Positions 44,003 through 54,354 of a DNA stretch of 64,000 nucleotides are shown here, piece after piece; positions within the stretch are counted from its first letter, which is position 1, and every line of letters begins with the position of its first letter. Both the position numbers and the translations under genes were made by a program. The DNA comes from Microcyclospora pomicola (lineage: Eukaryota > Ascomycota > Dothideomycetes > Capnodiales). The DNA lies in the NCBI GenBank assembly GCA_002786065.1, contig NHNY01000007.1, positions 62,001-126,000 on the forward strand. Direction: 5' to 3'. Below the pieces are notes generated by a model. The model was given only the letters and a program-made list of their open reading frames with translations, did no database searches and had not been told where the DNA came from.

Positions 44003-44802
44003 TGTGCATGAGCTAGCGCGATTTCGAATTGATGCAAGGGACCACGGAATGGCGATATGTTCGGACTCATGCGTCGATCGATTTATGGATTATGCTGCGA
44101 AGGATATTCGACAGGCTCGCAAGATGTCTTCAATGCTTCGCCATAGCAGACGTGGACCTTGGATCGAGGGGATGATGCTTCTGGCGAAAGTCTCCAGCGG
44201 TGGTGATGGTCGGGCCGCACAGACAAGGACGGGTAGACCGTTTGCGCCAGTAACGTTTATTGTAGAAGTAATGTCGCTTCAGGCTGATACAACAGTTGAG
44301 AGAGAAGGTGTGCACGGTATGGTAAGGACAGTGTGGGCGACAGTAGCAATCTGGCAAGGTGAGTCGGTGGTATGGAGGCTGTGCAGGGCGAAGGATGAAC
44401 TAGAATACGCGAATGCCCACGCCTGAATGGAAAAAGGGTCACTCCTGATCTGCATCTCGACAAGAATCCGCCGCTACCATAGCGCGCTGATGCTTTACCG
44501 TGGACTTCTGATAGGGCGCGGCTTCTCTATATATGCACGATAGGTATACCGTACACAACTATACATGATGGAGTACATTTCTAGCGTTCTCAACTCCCGC
44601 GCTGTCTAGACGGCATCACGAAAGAACTGAACGATTGCTGCGTAAATCGCCGAACAGCTCTTGTAACAAGCTGCCCCTAGTCGAAGTTGAAGCGCTCCGC
44701 AGACATCTGTACTCAAGAAACACAACTCTTCATGCCGCCGTCCTTGCACCCGAGATTGGATCAGTGTCGACCGCTCCCGATCTCATAGATCACCCGCGTG
44801 GT
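44003..44802. other. divergent intergenic region
   Basis: 800 bases between the glycosyltransferase start (minus) and the serine-less hydrolase start (plus). A 161-codon plus ORF (43941-44426) overlaps the glycosyltransferase start and has no family features. Nothing structured seen. Confidence 0.45.
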
Positions 44803-46141
44803 ATGCTGCGAGTCTTCACGACACGACGTCTTTGCCAAGTTCCGGCTTCTTCTCGATTCAGACTCCACCGCCACAACTCTAGCCTTGGCGGTCCACCGGC
44901 AGAGACGGTCACTGTTCCGTGTCAAAGTAATGGTAGTATTACTTTGAGGTACGTTCAAGTGGACCACATCTCCCAACAAGACATCGTTCGCATCGCTGAC
45001 CGTCGGATGTAGCGTCCATCATCCACTGCTTGCACCAGCAGCATCAAAGACTCCCCCTACTGTCCTCATCTATCTACCACGTGGGCCATTCTTGGCGAGC
45101 CCCGAACACGATGCAGCCAACATCTCCATCCTTCGAAGCCATCTTCCGTACCATATCGTACAGGTCCACTATCGACTGAGTCGTGAACAGCAGTATCCAA
45201 CCCCAGTTCATGATGTTCTCGCCGGATATGATTGGGTCCACGAGCATCTTCTGCCGAAGCGTGCCGTCACGCGTGCTGGCCGGTCGACACACCAAGGCAG
45301 AATTGCCGTGTGTGGAGAACTGATCGGTGGCGGACTAGCTGCTGCGTTAGCATTGACTGAGTGTCGGCGCGGGCAGGCTGGAGTCGTCTGCGCCGGACTG
45401 AACAATCCTGTTGTCGACTGGGTCGATCTTGATGAGCTTGTCGGTGGCCCATGTTCAAGCGAATGTGATGCTGCTGCTGCTGCCAACAAAGCTGGGTCGG
45501 TCAGTGTGGGCTCGACCGAGAAACTGCTCCTGCTCAGGAACCAGCTGTTCAGAAAGCCAGAGCATTACTTTGATCCATTCGCATCTCCCGTCCTCTTCTT
45601 TCGCTCGACGGGAAAAGCAATCCCACCTCCACCTCCTGGGAAGAAAACCCCCAAAGACGAGTTCGAAATCCTCGCGATGCTCAATGAGGAAGAATTTCAT
45701 CGCGAGCAACATGCATTGAGTCGTATTTCAGATGGCTCACTCTCGCGCGCTCCGCCACTAACCCCGCCAGAAGAGACACATGTACCGAGAAGGGCCTCTC
45801 GGCGGTTTCCGAGCAAGTCCTCCGGATTGAAGCTACCCACCTTCCATGTAGCTGCTGGCGAAGACCTCCCGATCAAGGATCAAGGAGCAGAGCTCATCTA
45901 CCGATTGCGACAAAGTCTTGCACGCGAGGAGAAGGCTGCGTCTGGTGCGAAAGTCCTTACGGACGAAGAAGAGATACTAGACGAGGAGGAAGAGTCACGT
46001 CAAAAGCAAGCTCGTATCCAGAAGCTGGAAAGTAAGGCAGAGTTCACTCTTTCCGAGGGAACGGGTCTTTGGGATGGTTCGGAACTAGGCAGAGCACGAA
46101 TGTCGCACATGGCGAGTTGGTTCAAGGATCAACTTGGATAA
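44803..46141 (+). CDS. alpha/beta-hydrolase-fold protein lacking the catalytic serine
   Basis: Two exons, 44803-44948 and 45013-46141, with a 64-nt intron (CTGAC branch-like site, TGTAG acceptor); 424 aa. The N-terminus MLRVFTTRRLCQVPASSRFR is basic and could target mitochondria. The fold of HSL-type (family 3) hydrolases is recognisable: VLIYLPRGPFL where the oxyanion HGGG is expected, VQVHYRLSREQQYPTPVHDVLAGYDWV, then the elbow. The elbow reads C-G-E-L-I-G-G instead of GDSAGG, so the nucleophile Ser is absent. FHVAAGEDLPIKDQGAELIY matches the strand with the acid residue. The second half carries a charged helical insert. It is probably a non-catalytic or divergent member. An upstream in-frame ATG (44635) is less likely. 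Confidence 0.75.
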
Positions 46142-46530
46142 ATGAGTCCTTCTGGTAGATCTTTGCCGTAGTGTCCTTGTGCACAGTGCCCGGTGCATCT
46201 TCAGCAGCAGCGAATGATGTCAAGAATGAATGGAAATTTCCCGTCGAGACCATGGATAATTCATGATCACCCAATGTCGTTACAGCATAATATCAGGATC
46301 TGCGTGCCTAGGAATCCTTTCACCTCCTACTCCCTCCAGCCCGATACACATTCTCCAAACGACAACGCTCTGCAACGAATACGTTGTCAGAGTCTGCGAA
46401 AGTGTTCCCGCACCTCCATGTGAGTTCGAAGACATGGAGAGTTGAAGCTACGACATGAACACTCTCTCCCGCACAGACCACCCTCACTTCACGACCTCAT
46501 CTTGTCGCACGTTTGTTTCTCTCGTACACG
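46142..46530. other. intergenic spacer
   Basis: About 390 bases between two co-directed genes, holding the promoter of the GH18-UBA gene. The stretch just upstream of the start is C/T-rich. No other feature seen. Confidence 0.45.
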
Positions 46531-47664
46531 ATGGCTGCATCAGCCAGCGCAACGGATCCTCTGCTCCCTCTCGATCAAGGTCCGCGAGTGGTGCTCTACC
46601 ATCAAACCCACCATGGACCCAACAACGGGCCCCCGGTCAGCCTCTTACCTCTCATCACCAACAACACAGGTATTACACACGTGATCATCGCCGCCATCCA
46701 CATCAACGAGGACCCCTCGGGAATCACACTCAACGACGACCACCCCTCCGATGCGCGCTTCCAAACCCTCTGGTCCGAGACCGCCTGGCTCCAAGCGCGC
46801 GGCGTCAAAGTCCTCGGCATGCTCGGTGGCGCGGCCAAAGGCTCCTTCACCCGGCTGTGCAACTCCGACGACCTGGACCGCGTCGAAGCCTACTACACGC
46901 CGCTGCGCGACATGATCCGCACGCACAGTCTGGACGGGCTGGACCTGGATATCGAAGAACCAACCTCGCTGCCCGGCGCCATCCGCTTCATCGACCGGCT
47001 GCGCGCCGACTTTGGCCCAGCTTTCCTGCTCACGCTGGCGCCCGTCGCGACAGCGCTGCTGCTCGGCCGCCAACCGCATCTCTCCGGCCCGGACTTCGAC
47101 TACCATGTCCTGGAAGCGATGCGTGGGCACGAGATCGCCTGGTACAACGTGCAGTTCTACAACGGCTGGGGCGATGCAAACTCCTCCGTGTGGTACGAGG
47201 CCATTCTTGCCGCGGGCTGGAAGCCGGAGAAGGTCGTTGTGGGTCTGCTCACGAACCCTGCGAATGGCGGGTCCGGGTATGTGACGCTGCCGGAGACGGC
47301 GAGCGTGCTGCGGGCGTTGCGGGCGCGGCATCCGCGGTTCGGCGGCGTGATGGGCTGGGAGTACTTCAACGCGCTGCCGGGTGGCGAGACGAGGCCGTGG
47401 GAGTGGGCGAGCGAGATGTCGAGGGTCGTGCGGAGTGCAGTCCCCTCTGTCGTATCGACAGAGGGGACTGAAGGGCAGCTGCAGCAAGCTATCCGTCCCT
47501 TTGGAGCACCTGCTGGACAGCTGCCGGCTCCGTCTCATCCCTATCCGGCCGAAAGTGTGAAGACGCTGCAGGATCTGGGCTTTGGGCTACAGCAGGCGAT
47601 CGCGGCGTTGAACTCGACGAACGGCAACGTCGAGTACGCTGCTGGCTTGCTGTTTCAGGATTGA
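46531..47664 (+). CDS. GH18 glycoside hydrolase (ENGase/chitinase type) with C-terminal UBA domain
   Basis: Single-exon gene, 377 aa. Residues about 20-300 form a GH18 TIM barrel: GITHVIIAAIHINEDPSG, VKVLGMLGGAAKGSF, then the catalytic motif D-G-L-D-L-D-I-E with proton donor Glu142 (residues 135-142), WYNVQFYNGWG and GVMGWEYFNA. A Pro-rich linker leads to residues 341-377, which match the UBA consensus: L-x-D-L-G-F-x(4)-A-I-x-A-L, then TNGNVEYAAGLLF. UBA domains bind ubiquitin. No signal peptide is present, so the enzyme should be cytosolic. GH18 enzymes cleave chitin or, in the endo-beta-N-acetylglucosaminidase branch, the core of N-glycans. The codon usage is very GC-rich, which creates long shadow ORFs. 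It is convergent with the Hal2 gene. Confidence 0.85.
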   Translation: MAASASATDPLLPLDQGPRVVLYHQTHHGPNNGPPVSLLPLITNNTGITHVIIAAIHINEDPSGITLNDDHPSDARFQTLWSETAWLQARGVKVLGMLGGAAKGSFTRLCNSDDLDRVEAYYTPLRDMIRTHSLDGLDLDIEEPTSLPGAIRFIDRLRADFGPAFLLTLAPVATALLLGRQPHLSGPDFDYHVLEAMRGHEIAWYNVQFYNGWGDANSSVWYEAILAAGWKPEKVVVGLLTNPANGGSGYVTLPETASVLRALRARHPRFGGVMGWEYFNALPGGETRPWEWASEMSRVVRSAVPSVVSTEGTEGQLQQAIRPFGAPAGQLPAPSHPYPAESVKTLQDLGFGLQQAIAALNSTNGNVEYAAGLLFQD

Positions 47665-47879
47665 GAGTTTCGGGGACTTCTTTCGTTTATGCGCATCGCT
47701 CAGAGGCACACTGTAAAGGATGTAGATGAGAGATGTGATATGTGGACTATGATTCATGCATGAGGTCCTCCACGAATTTCGTGGCATCCTCGTAAGAATT
47801 TCCATTCCCTCCCATTTTGGGTTTTATTCTACACGAGTGTTTCAATAAACATACATCCCCCTCCCCATTCGCCTGGCCT

Positions 47880-49121
47880 TTACTTTCCCGCCAGCACGCT
47901 CTTGACCGCTTCAATGACTTGCGCGTGCACATCCTTCGGCGCGGCGATCACGCCCTTGTTCTGCAGCAGCGTCCGGCCATGGCTGAAATCCAGTCTGTTG
48001 CCGTCCACGTCCGTGACCTGTCCGCCAGCCTCACGCACGATCAAGTCGCCCGCCGCGTGATCCCAGATCTTCTCGACGTAGTCTTTGCGCACCGGCAGCC
48101 GTAGGTACAGATCACCCGCACCTCGCGCAATGCTGCCATATTTCGCTTGGCTGTCCATGCGCACCGAGGGCTTGGTGATGCCGAGCTTCTGAGCGATGTT
48201 GGCGGCGTCGCCTTGCGAGGAGTGGCCAGCCTCGACCGACTCGCAGAAGGTGGCGTCGGCGATCGTGGAAAGCGGCTTCATGGCGATGCTCGTGCCGGCT
48301 CCGAGCGTCGCGTTGCTCAGCGGTCGGCTATACGCGCCCTGGCCCTGCACGGCCGAGAACAGCACGCCAAACTTGCCAGCCTCGTCGCTCGCATCGGCGC
48401 CGATGCCTTCCTTCAGCGGCTCCGAGTCTGACACCGGCAGGTTCGGGCACCCCAGCACACCTACTTTGACGTCCCCGTCCACCATCAGCGCCAGACACAC
48501 AGCGTACTGTCCACCACGCAAGAACCCTTTCGTCCCATCGATCGGATCAATCGCCCAGATCCTCCCCTTCGCGCCACCTTTGCTGTCTCCACGATCAATC
48601 AGGTCCATCATATTCTCCGCGCTCGGCACGTTCCCTCCGATCTCCTTCTCGGCAGCCGCATCCGTCAACGCAGCATTTCGCACCAGATCCCACACCGTCT
48701 CCCGCAACTCTGCGTTCTCCCGCAGATCCTTCGCCTCTTCCTCAGCAACAATCTCGTCATCTGGGAATTGCGCTTGCAGTGCAGCGATGATGAGCGCTTG
48801 AGCGCCAAAGTCGCCGATCGTGACGGGCGAGGCATCGCTCTTCGCTAACGTGCCTTTGGCATTGCTGTGGAATACGCTCTTGGTGAGCAGCGTGGCGCGC
48901 TGGACGGCGAGTAGAGCGGTCTGGAGCTCCTGCGCGTATTGAGCGGAAGATGTGGTAGCCATGGTGTGAGATTGTTGGATGGCGCGGGGAAAGATGTGTG
49001 CAGAAAGCAGGCGCAGACGCGGAAGGACCGGAGACAAGAAGATGCTGAAGGCCAGGATGAGGACAGATAGGGTAGCAATTAGGAAAGTTGTGCGAGAGGT
49101 TGTTTTCAAAACAGTAACCAT
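47880..49121 (-). CDS. 3'(2'),5'-bisphosphate nucleotidase (Hal2/Met22)
   Basis: Single-exon gene on the minus strand, 413 aa from the first ATG. The inositol-monophosphatase fold shows SPVTIGDFGAQALI, the metal-binding EEEA segment, WAIDPIDGTKGFLRGGQYAV (metal ligands D-P-I-D-G-T) and WDHAAGDLIVREAGGQVTD. The enzyme converts PAP to AMP in sulfate assimilation and is the target of lithium and sodium in yeast. The first 53 residues hold a hydrophobic span (about 13-34) that classical Hal2 lacks. An internal ATG at 48962 (MATTSSAQYA) gives the usual cytosolic form of 360 aa. Both forms may be made (see finding). Confidence 0.93.
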   Translation of the reverse strand: MVTVLKTTSRTTFLIATLSVLILAFSIFLSPVLPRLRLLSAHIFPRAIQQSHTMATTSSAQYAQELQTALLAVQRATLLTKSVFHSNAKGTLAKSDASPVTIGDFGAQALIIAALQAQFPDDEIVAEEEAKDLRENAELRETVWDLVRNAALTDAAAEKEIGGNVPSAENMMDLIDRGDSKGGAKGRIWAIDPIDGTKGFLRGGQYAVCLALMVDGDVKVGVLGCPNLPVSDSEPLKEGIGADASDEAGKFGVLFSAVQGQGAYSRPLSNATLGAGTSIAMKPLSTIADATFCESVEAGHSSQGDAANIAQKLGITKPSVRMDSQAKYGSIARGAGDLYLRLPVRKDYVEKIWDHAAGDLIVREAGGQVTDVDGNRLDFSHGRTLLQNKGVIAAPKDVHAQVIEAVKSVLAGK

Positions 49122-49413
49122 TGGAGTGTTTCGTGGAAGGGAGAGGGGAACTTTTCTCTAGCAGAGAGGTGGTTTAGCGCGTCTAGGAGGGGTGACGTGG
49201 GGCGACGTTGGATGACGAGGCCTGTTCAACATGATGTGATCTGAAGCAAAGGCCCATCATATACAGACACGTATGCAGTTCCATGGTGAGGACGGATGAA
49301 CGTCAAGGCCGTGGAAACGAGTTGCCACATGTTTCAGATTGACACGGGTGTAGTGGTTGGGAGGATATTCTTCCATCACGATGGAAAGGCCTTTAAAATA
49401 CATTCCAAAAACA
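49122..49413. other. intergenic spacer
   Basis: About 290 bases upstream of the Hal2 gene and downstream of the rhodopsin-like gene, both on the minus strand. Nothing but presumed promoter and 3' UTR. Confidence 0.45.
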
Positions 49414-50851
49414 TTACAAGCCGATACTATGTCTCCAATCCGCACTCCGCCCTCGGGAATGTCTCTTTTTATTCCGTGACCATTCCGCTGGTGAGCTCGG
49501 TGCTGATGATGAGCTTGCATCTTCCGTCTGCACTACCCATTGCACGTCGTGTCGAACACGAATCTGCTGTGCATCGATACTGTCCGCGCTACCTTCGTGG
49601 CCAGACTTCTCCCCTATGTCTTGGTCCTCGGCATCGAATCGTCCGTTCATGGCCTGACTTCCCTTCCGGTCGTGATATACATATACATCATTCGTCCCTT
49701 CAAACGTGAAGTCTTGTGTGTCCCGGTTTCGGCTCTCAATCCCGCTGCCAAGATTGGTGAGCGGCTGGGAACGACGTGATATGCCGGATCTCAACATTGA
49801 CATCCCCAATGAGCGGTTGAGAGTGGGAGGGTGATCAGCTTTGCTGTTCGTGCTGGAGAACTGCGTGGCGTTTCCTACACCATAGTTTGTGACTAGGGAA
49901 TTGAAGAAGGGCCGCATGATCGGAATCGTGGCAGAGACAATGGCGTAATTAAGCTGGACTTCAGTGAGCACGACATACAAACTCTGATCAAGGGAGAAAT
50001 CAGAGTTGAGCGCGTGTTTGTTAAAGAAATGGAGGCGGACACCGATGATGGCAATCAGACTGGTGGAGAGTCAGCGAAGTGTTGTTGTAGTTCATTGGCA
50101 TTGACTCGACTTACGGAAGGCGGAAAGCGAATGCTATCAGAGGGACCACCTTGTTTTTAGACGCGGTCTGGAGATCAAAGACAAGGTAAACGACCAGAAG
50201 AAGCAGCGCAACCTCTAGGGCAATGTCAAGGGCAGCAATGGTGACATGTCGTGCATACTGTGATCAGTCAGTCTAGCAACTGTATAGTGAAGCTGGGCAA
50301 ACACTCACGACATTAGGACATTGTGCAGCTTCTCCGACAATCTCCCAAGGATGGCTCAAGTCGCATTGCAGCGCAATCAAAAATACTGCTACGACCATCC
50401 ATACCCCAATGGCCCCACAGACTGCGTACACCATTCGTTGCTGCGATTTTATGGGCGTCAATCGCAGCACGAACCAAGCCACGCTGATCTTGCTCAATGC
50501 CAGGACAAAGATGCATAGGATGTTTGCGGCATAGAAACTCTTTTGCACGCTCACCAATTGCGTTGCACTGAGATCGTCCACCGTCCTTCCCAAGCCTTCG
50601 CCCGTCGCAGCCAGCACTACAGCCTCTTGCGCCACTGCTATGAGCAGTGCGGCCCCGAGTAGTATATCATCGATCCCCAGCTTCTGTCCGAACTGCGACC
50701 GGACGGTCACTCGGATAACGCCGGACAGCAGCGCGGTCACCAGTCCAAGCGCCGTCGCAATGATGATCCATGCCCGATGGTCGTACGGCGTGACGGCCGC
50801 GAGTGGGGCGTGGTAGCCAGCAGGGATGAAGAGAGAAGTGTTGGAGGCCAT
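49414..50851 (-). CDS. fungal rhodopsin-like seven-span membrane protein
   Basis: Three exons on the minus strand: 50309-50851, 50115-50257 and 49414-50059; introns of 51 and 55 nt; 443 aa. Seven hydrophobic segments can be traced: about residues 28-50, 65-85, 105-130, 140-165, 190-212, 225-240 and 270-290. Marks of the fungal rhodopsin-domain (SAT4/PTH11-related) family include FGQKLGIDDILLGAALLIA and VQKSFYAANILCIFVLALSKISVAWFVLRLTP. The cytoplasmic tail of about 150 residues is rich in Ser, Arg and Asp. It has no retinal-binding Lys motif, so it is not an opsin; members are thought to sense surface or nutrient cues. No CFEM domain precedes it. The start ATG at 50851 is the nearest one to the first span. 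Confidence 0.85.
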
Positions 50852-51673
50852 TCGCAGCCAGGCGCCGCTTCTCAAGGAGTTCGGAAGCTTGGTTGCCCCG
50901 CGTCGGCAAGTAGTCGTTGTTGGTGGTGGTGGGAGTGATGCTGGTCAAGGTGCGCCCGTACCTTCATGGTAGACGACGCTCTGCGACGAAACTCATGCGG
51001 TGAGACGTAGAAGAGGTGAAGAGGGTCGAGAGATGCTGCCGGCGTGTGCGGCTAGGATAGGCGTATGCTGGGGCTGTTTTGCAACAAACCGACCATGACA
51101 CAGCGCTGTGGCGTAAATAGACTTTCAGGATCAATCCCGAGATCTGCGTAAGAAATGAACGAGGAATCCGAGCTCCCGACAGCTACCTTGGGGATGAACT
51201 CAGGAATGCCCCTATTCGGACTGCCGGGATGTCGAGGTATCTTGCATGCGAGCAACATGCGTTCAATGCAGCTTCGTTGTGAAGACAGAGATGTTGTTGG
51301 ACATTTTGCTCGAGCATTGCGGAAGCTAGACAGACACGTGAACGATAGCGAGAGATAAGATCCGCCTGAAAAGTTATCAATCTCACTACCTTAGACGAGC
51401 CCAGAAGAAGCCTAGTCGGCTTCGAGAATAATATCGCGCACGTTTACCCTAGGCTTCCCGGCTCGTGCGTTAGCATGGCATTCGTACCGCCAGAATCAAC
51501 AGCACGCCGTTGCAAAACCAAGGATCAGACGTCGAGACAGTGGTTGCGAGGGAATGCAAACAAAGGCAACATCTAGAATTAGCGTTAAGTTGCGAAGGGC
51601 GAAGACACCAAAGTTGACATAAGCTGTGATGGCATGGGGGAAGACGTGTATAAGGTAGATACACATATCATGG
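50852..51673. other. intergenic region
   Basis: About 820 bases between the rhodopsin-like gene start and the Iks1 stop, both minus strand. Short ORFs only; no motif or repeat noticed. Confidence 0.45.
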
Positions 51674-53773
51674 CTATGGGCTATCCCAAAGTCTTGTAGG
51701 TGATTCACAGAGGTTGCCATTGACGGTCGCCATTACCATAACCGAGACATGTACCAGCAGAATCACCACTGATCGAGTTTCATCGAACGGGAGAAGTCCG
51801 ACCTCCAGGCCTGCAAGAATGAGGAGCGGATACATGATCCAAGCATTGGTCGCACACGGCGAGCACGGAACAAACAAAAGCAGCATCTTGGTGGTGAACA
51901 GCGAGGTACGAAATACGCCAGACATAGTGACGCTTCGGATCAACAGCGATAGTCGATCAGCGATTGGTCGTGCAGGTGGCGGTGGAAGCATCAATCGTGG
52001 ACTTTGCTGTGGAGGTGGCATGTCTGAAGCTGGAGGGAATGTGGGCATGTCAAGCTTCTGATTCCGCTGCCGGATCATGATGGAGCCATCTGTCCCACTA
52101 GTTGGACGGCTGTTGCTCCTGCTACTCACCACTGTAGCCATTCCTGCTGAGCTCTTATTCGGGCTCTTGGATCTTAGGTCTTGCTCAGAACCTTGCCTTT
52201 CGAGAGGCATGCCAATATTCGAACGATTGATGTAAGAGCCGCGCCTTTCAAGTGGCAACGATTTGTTGGCATTGGATACACGTGGTCCGCCGCCTTCGTT
52301 GTCGGGTGAATCACCCATTGCCCCACCTCCTTTGATGCTGGCTAGAATCTCCCCAGTACTGGGTCGATCAAACGGATCAATGCTTAGAAGACGTTTCAAA
52401 AACCTGTACAGCCTCTCAGGAAGATCGGGACGCAGCCTAGCCTCATCTTCAAGACCCGTCCATTTTGTGATTTCAGCTCGTAGCTCGTCCAAATCTTCGT
52501 TCTCTTCGTTGATGTCGTCTGCATTGCTATATGGAAGACGACCAAAGCACATGAAATATACTATCATGCCCAGACTGAAGATGTCAGACTTGGTCGTGAA
52601 ATCTCCCAACTTACCGTCAACGCCTGGTCGAAGGACTTCCGGAGCGCAGTACGAAATGGTACCTGTAGCGCCTGTAGATGTTCGCAGGCCACCAGCGGCT
52701 TGAACCTCGCCAAAGTCCGATATAAGCACTCGGATTTTGGAGCCATCGCGTTGTATTAGGCAATTAGAGGGTTTGAGATCGCGATGAATGTAGCCCTTTG
52801 AATGAAGATGATGCAATCCGGATGTGATGTCGCGGAAGAACGAAAATATGTCGTCGAATGTCAATCTGCTCGGTCCACGGAGATCTGGTGGTGATTGCGA
52901 TTCGCGATTTGATCTCCGTCGTCTTCGCTGCTTGAGCATTTCTGCTGGGTTCAGTTGTTCTTCTTTGGGACCGAGTACAAAGTTGTGCAAATCGCCACCA
53001 TTGCAGAATTCCTGGAGGATCCAGAGACATGGTATGCTAGGACCGAAAGTAGTAGGCTGATGGTCTTCGAGCCAAACCCAATGGTAAGCCACCAGATTCT
53101 TATGCGGGATCTTTTTCAGTAGCTGCACCTCCACAAGCACCTTCTCCAGCCATGCATGATCGTTTCCGACCGGGATGCGTTTACATGCGAATTCTCCTAA
53201 GGACACTCTGTCCATGATATGCTCGATCAACAGTACAACACCATTGCCACCACGGCCAAGCTCACCCTTCTCGACGAAGAACTGTCTGAAGAAGCCCGGA
53301 CTGAAGGCCGACGAGCTGATTTTCTCGCCACTCGCTCCGGCGGGATCACTCGTCACAGATCCAGGACCCGGCGACAGTCCTGTAGCACCACTCACATCTC
53401 GTGATCTCCCTGACCGTAGTGCAGGCTGAAAGAATCGTGGATTAGGTGTTCCAGGAGTAGATCCAACCGGTGTAGCTCTCTGGCTGGCAGCGAGCATGCG
53501 AAAGTAGTCCGGGTCTACGAACTGATGATCTTGCTGAGGTCCTGTCCGGCCCCGTTCTTCGTCTCGAGGGCCAGCGTGATCATCCCGCCAAGGACGATGG
53601 CAGTAAGGACATTCCGTCAGCTCTAAGGAGCGATCAGAGTCATCATCGACTGACAGCTGCTGGGAGTTGGCATCGAGGACAACCACTGCGTTGCCGCGGC
53701 GCAGTACAATATCTCTTGTTCCATTGGCGTAGGGAATCAAGGACATTTGCCGCGATGGCGTGTCTTCAGCCAT
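51674..53773 (-). CDS. IKS1: Ser/Thr protein kinase Iks1
   Basis: Single-exon gene on the minus strand, 699 aa. A CxxC element (ECPYCHRPW, residues 55-63) sits near the N-terminus, as in other Iks1 proteins. The kinase domain spans about 165-475: Gly loop GRGGNG 173-178, Lys198, HRDLKPSN (catalytic Asp332), DFG at 353-355, and CAPEV near 376-380. A Lys/Arg-rich insert occurs before the catalytic loop. The C-terminal 80 residues hold two hydrophobic segments, so the kinase is probably membrane-bound, which is a trait of the Iks1 family. Iks1 is poorly characterised; yeast work links it to stress and drug responses. Confidence 0.9.
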   Translation of the reverse strand: MAEDTPSRQMSLIPYANGTRDIVLRRGNAVVVLDANSQQLSVDDDSDRSLELTECPYCHRPWRDDHAGPRDEERGRTGPQQDHQFVDPDYFRMLAASQRATPVGSTPGTPNPRFFQPALRSGRSRDVSGATGLSPGPGSVTSDPAGASGEKISSSAFSPGFFRQFFVEKGELGRGGNGVVLLIEHIMDRVSLGEFACKRIPVGNDHAWLEKVLVEVQLLKKIPHKNLVAYHWVWLEDHQPTTFGPSIPCLWILQEFCNGGDLHNFVLGPKEEQLNPAEMLKQRRRRRSNRESQSPPDLRGPSRLTFDDIFSFFRDITSGLHHLHSKGYIHRDLKPSNCLIQRDGSKIRVLISDFGEVQAAGGLRTSTGATGTISYCAPEVLRPGVDGKLGDFTTKSDIFSLGMIVYFMCFGRLPYSNADDINEENEDLDELRAEITKWTGLEDEARLRPDLPERLYRFLKRLLSIDPFDRPSTGEILASIKGGGAMGDSPDNEGGGPRVSNANKSLPLERRGSYINRSNIGMPLERQGSEQDLRSKSPNKSSAGMATVVSSRSNSRPTSGTDGSIMIRQRNQKLDMPTFPPASDMPPPQQSPRLMLPPPPARPIADRLSLLIRSVTMSGVFRTSLFTTKMLLLFVPCSPCATNAWIMYPLLILAGLEVGLLPFDETRSVVILLVHVSVMVMATVNGNLCESPTRLWDSP

Positions 53774-54354
53774 GTCTGCTTCGGGTTACTGTGCATACCC
53801 GCGAGCGTATCTGAACTGCGTAGAAGAAGAGAGGGAGATTAGGACGTTCATTCACTGTGTAGAAGCTATAAGCTTTGCGTCTGGCTGATTTCGAATGCTG
53901 TTAGATGCTTGGTTGGCGGTTGCATGTTACGGAACGTTTTCGCAAGCATGGGAAAAGCACAAGACGTGCCCAGCGGCGGAATGCATCCATCTCCGACTCG
54001 GATCATGAACGACATGATCACCGATACAACAAGTGAGGTGATACAGACACACATTCAGACCCTTGCGAAATGCGTCTTTATGCAATCATTGTTGTTACAA
54101 TTCATCTATAAACTGTTCTTACATCACCGAACATGCAGCAAACAGCCACAAGCCAAAACGCTGCAACAAGCGAAGAGTGTAGTGGTCGCCGTAGCTCCTC
54201 CATATAATCGAGCATTTCGCGAATGTCCTTCCGCTATGCACCGAAGCCAACGCCAATCCCAGAACAAAAGGTCGTGGGCTGAGCAAAAAGCAGGTTAAAT
54301 GCCTGCCATCCCTAGCTCTGACAGCTCCAACGCCCTCACCGCGACAGTGGGAAG
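53774..54354. other. intergenic region
   Basis: About 580 bases between the Iks1 start and the Tim17 stop, both minus strand. A 129-codon plus ORF (53909-54298) and others lack family features. Confidence 0.45.

Noticed and set aside
46455-47538. Long ORFs on both strands over the GH18-UBA gene (338 and 297 codons)
   Set aside because: Arg-rich shadow frames caused by high third-position GC; the GH18 frame has clear motifs.
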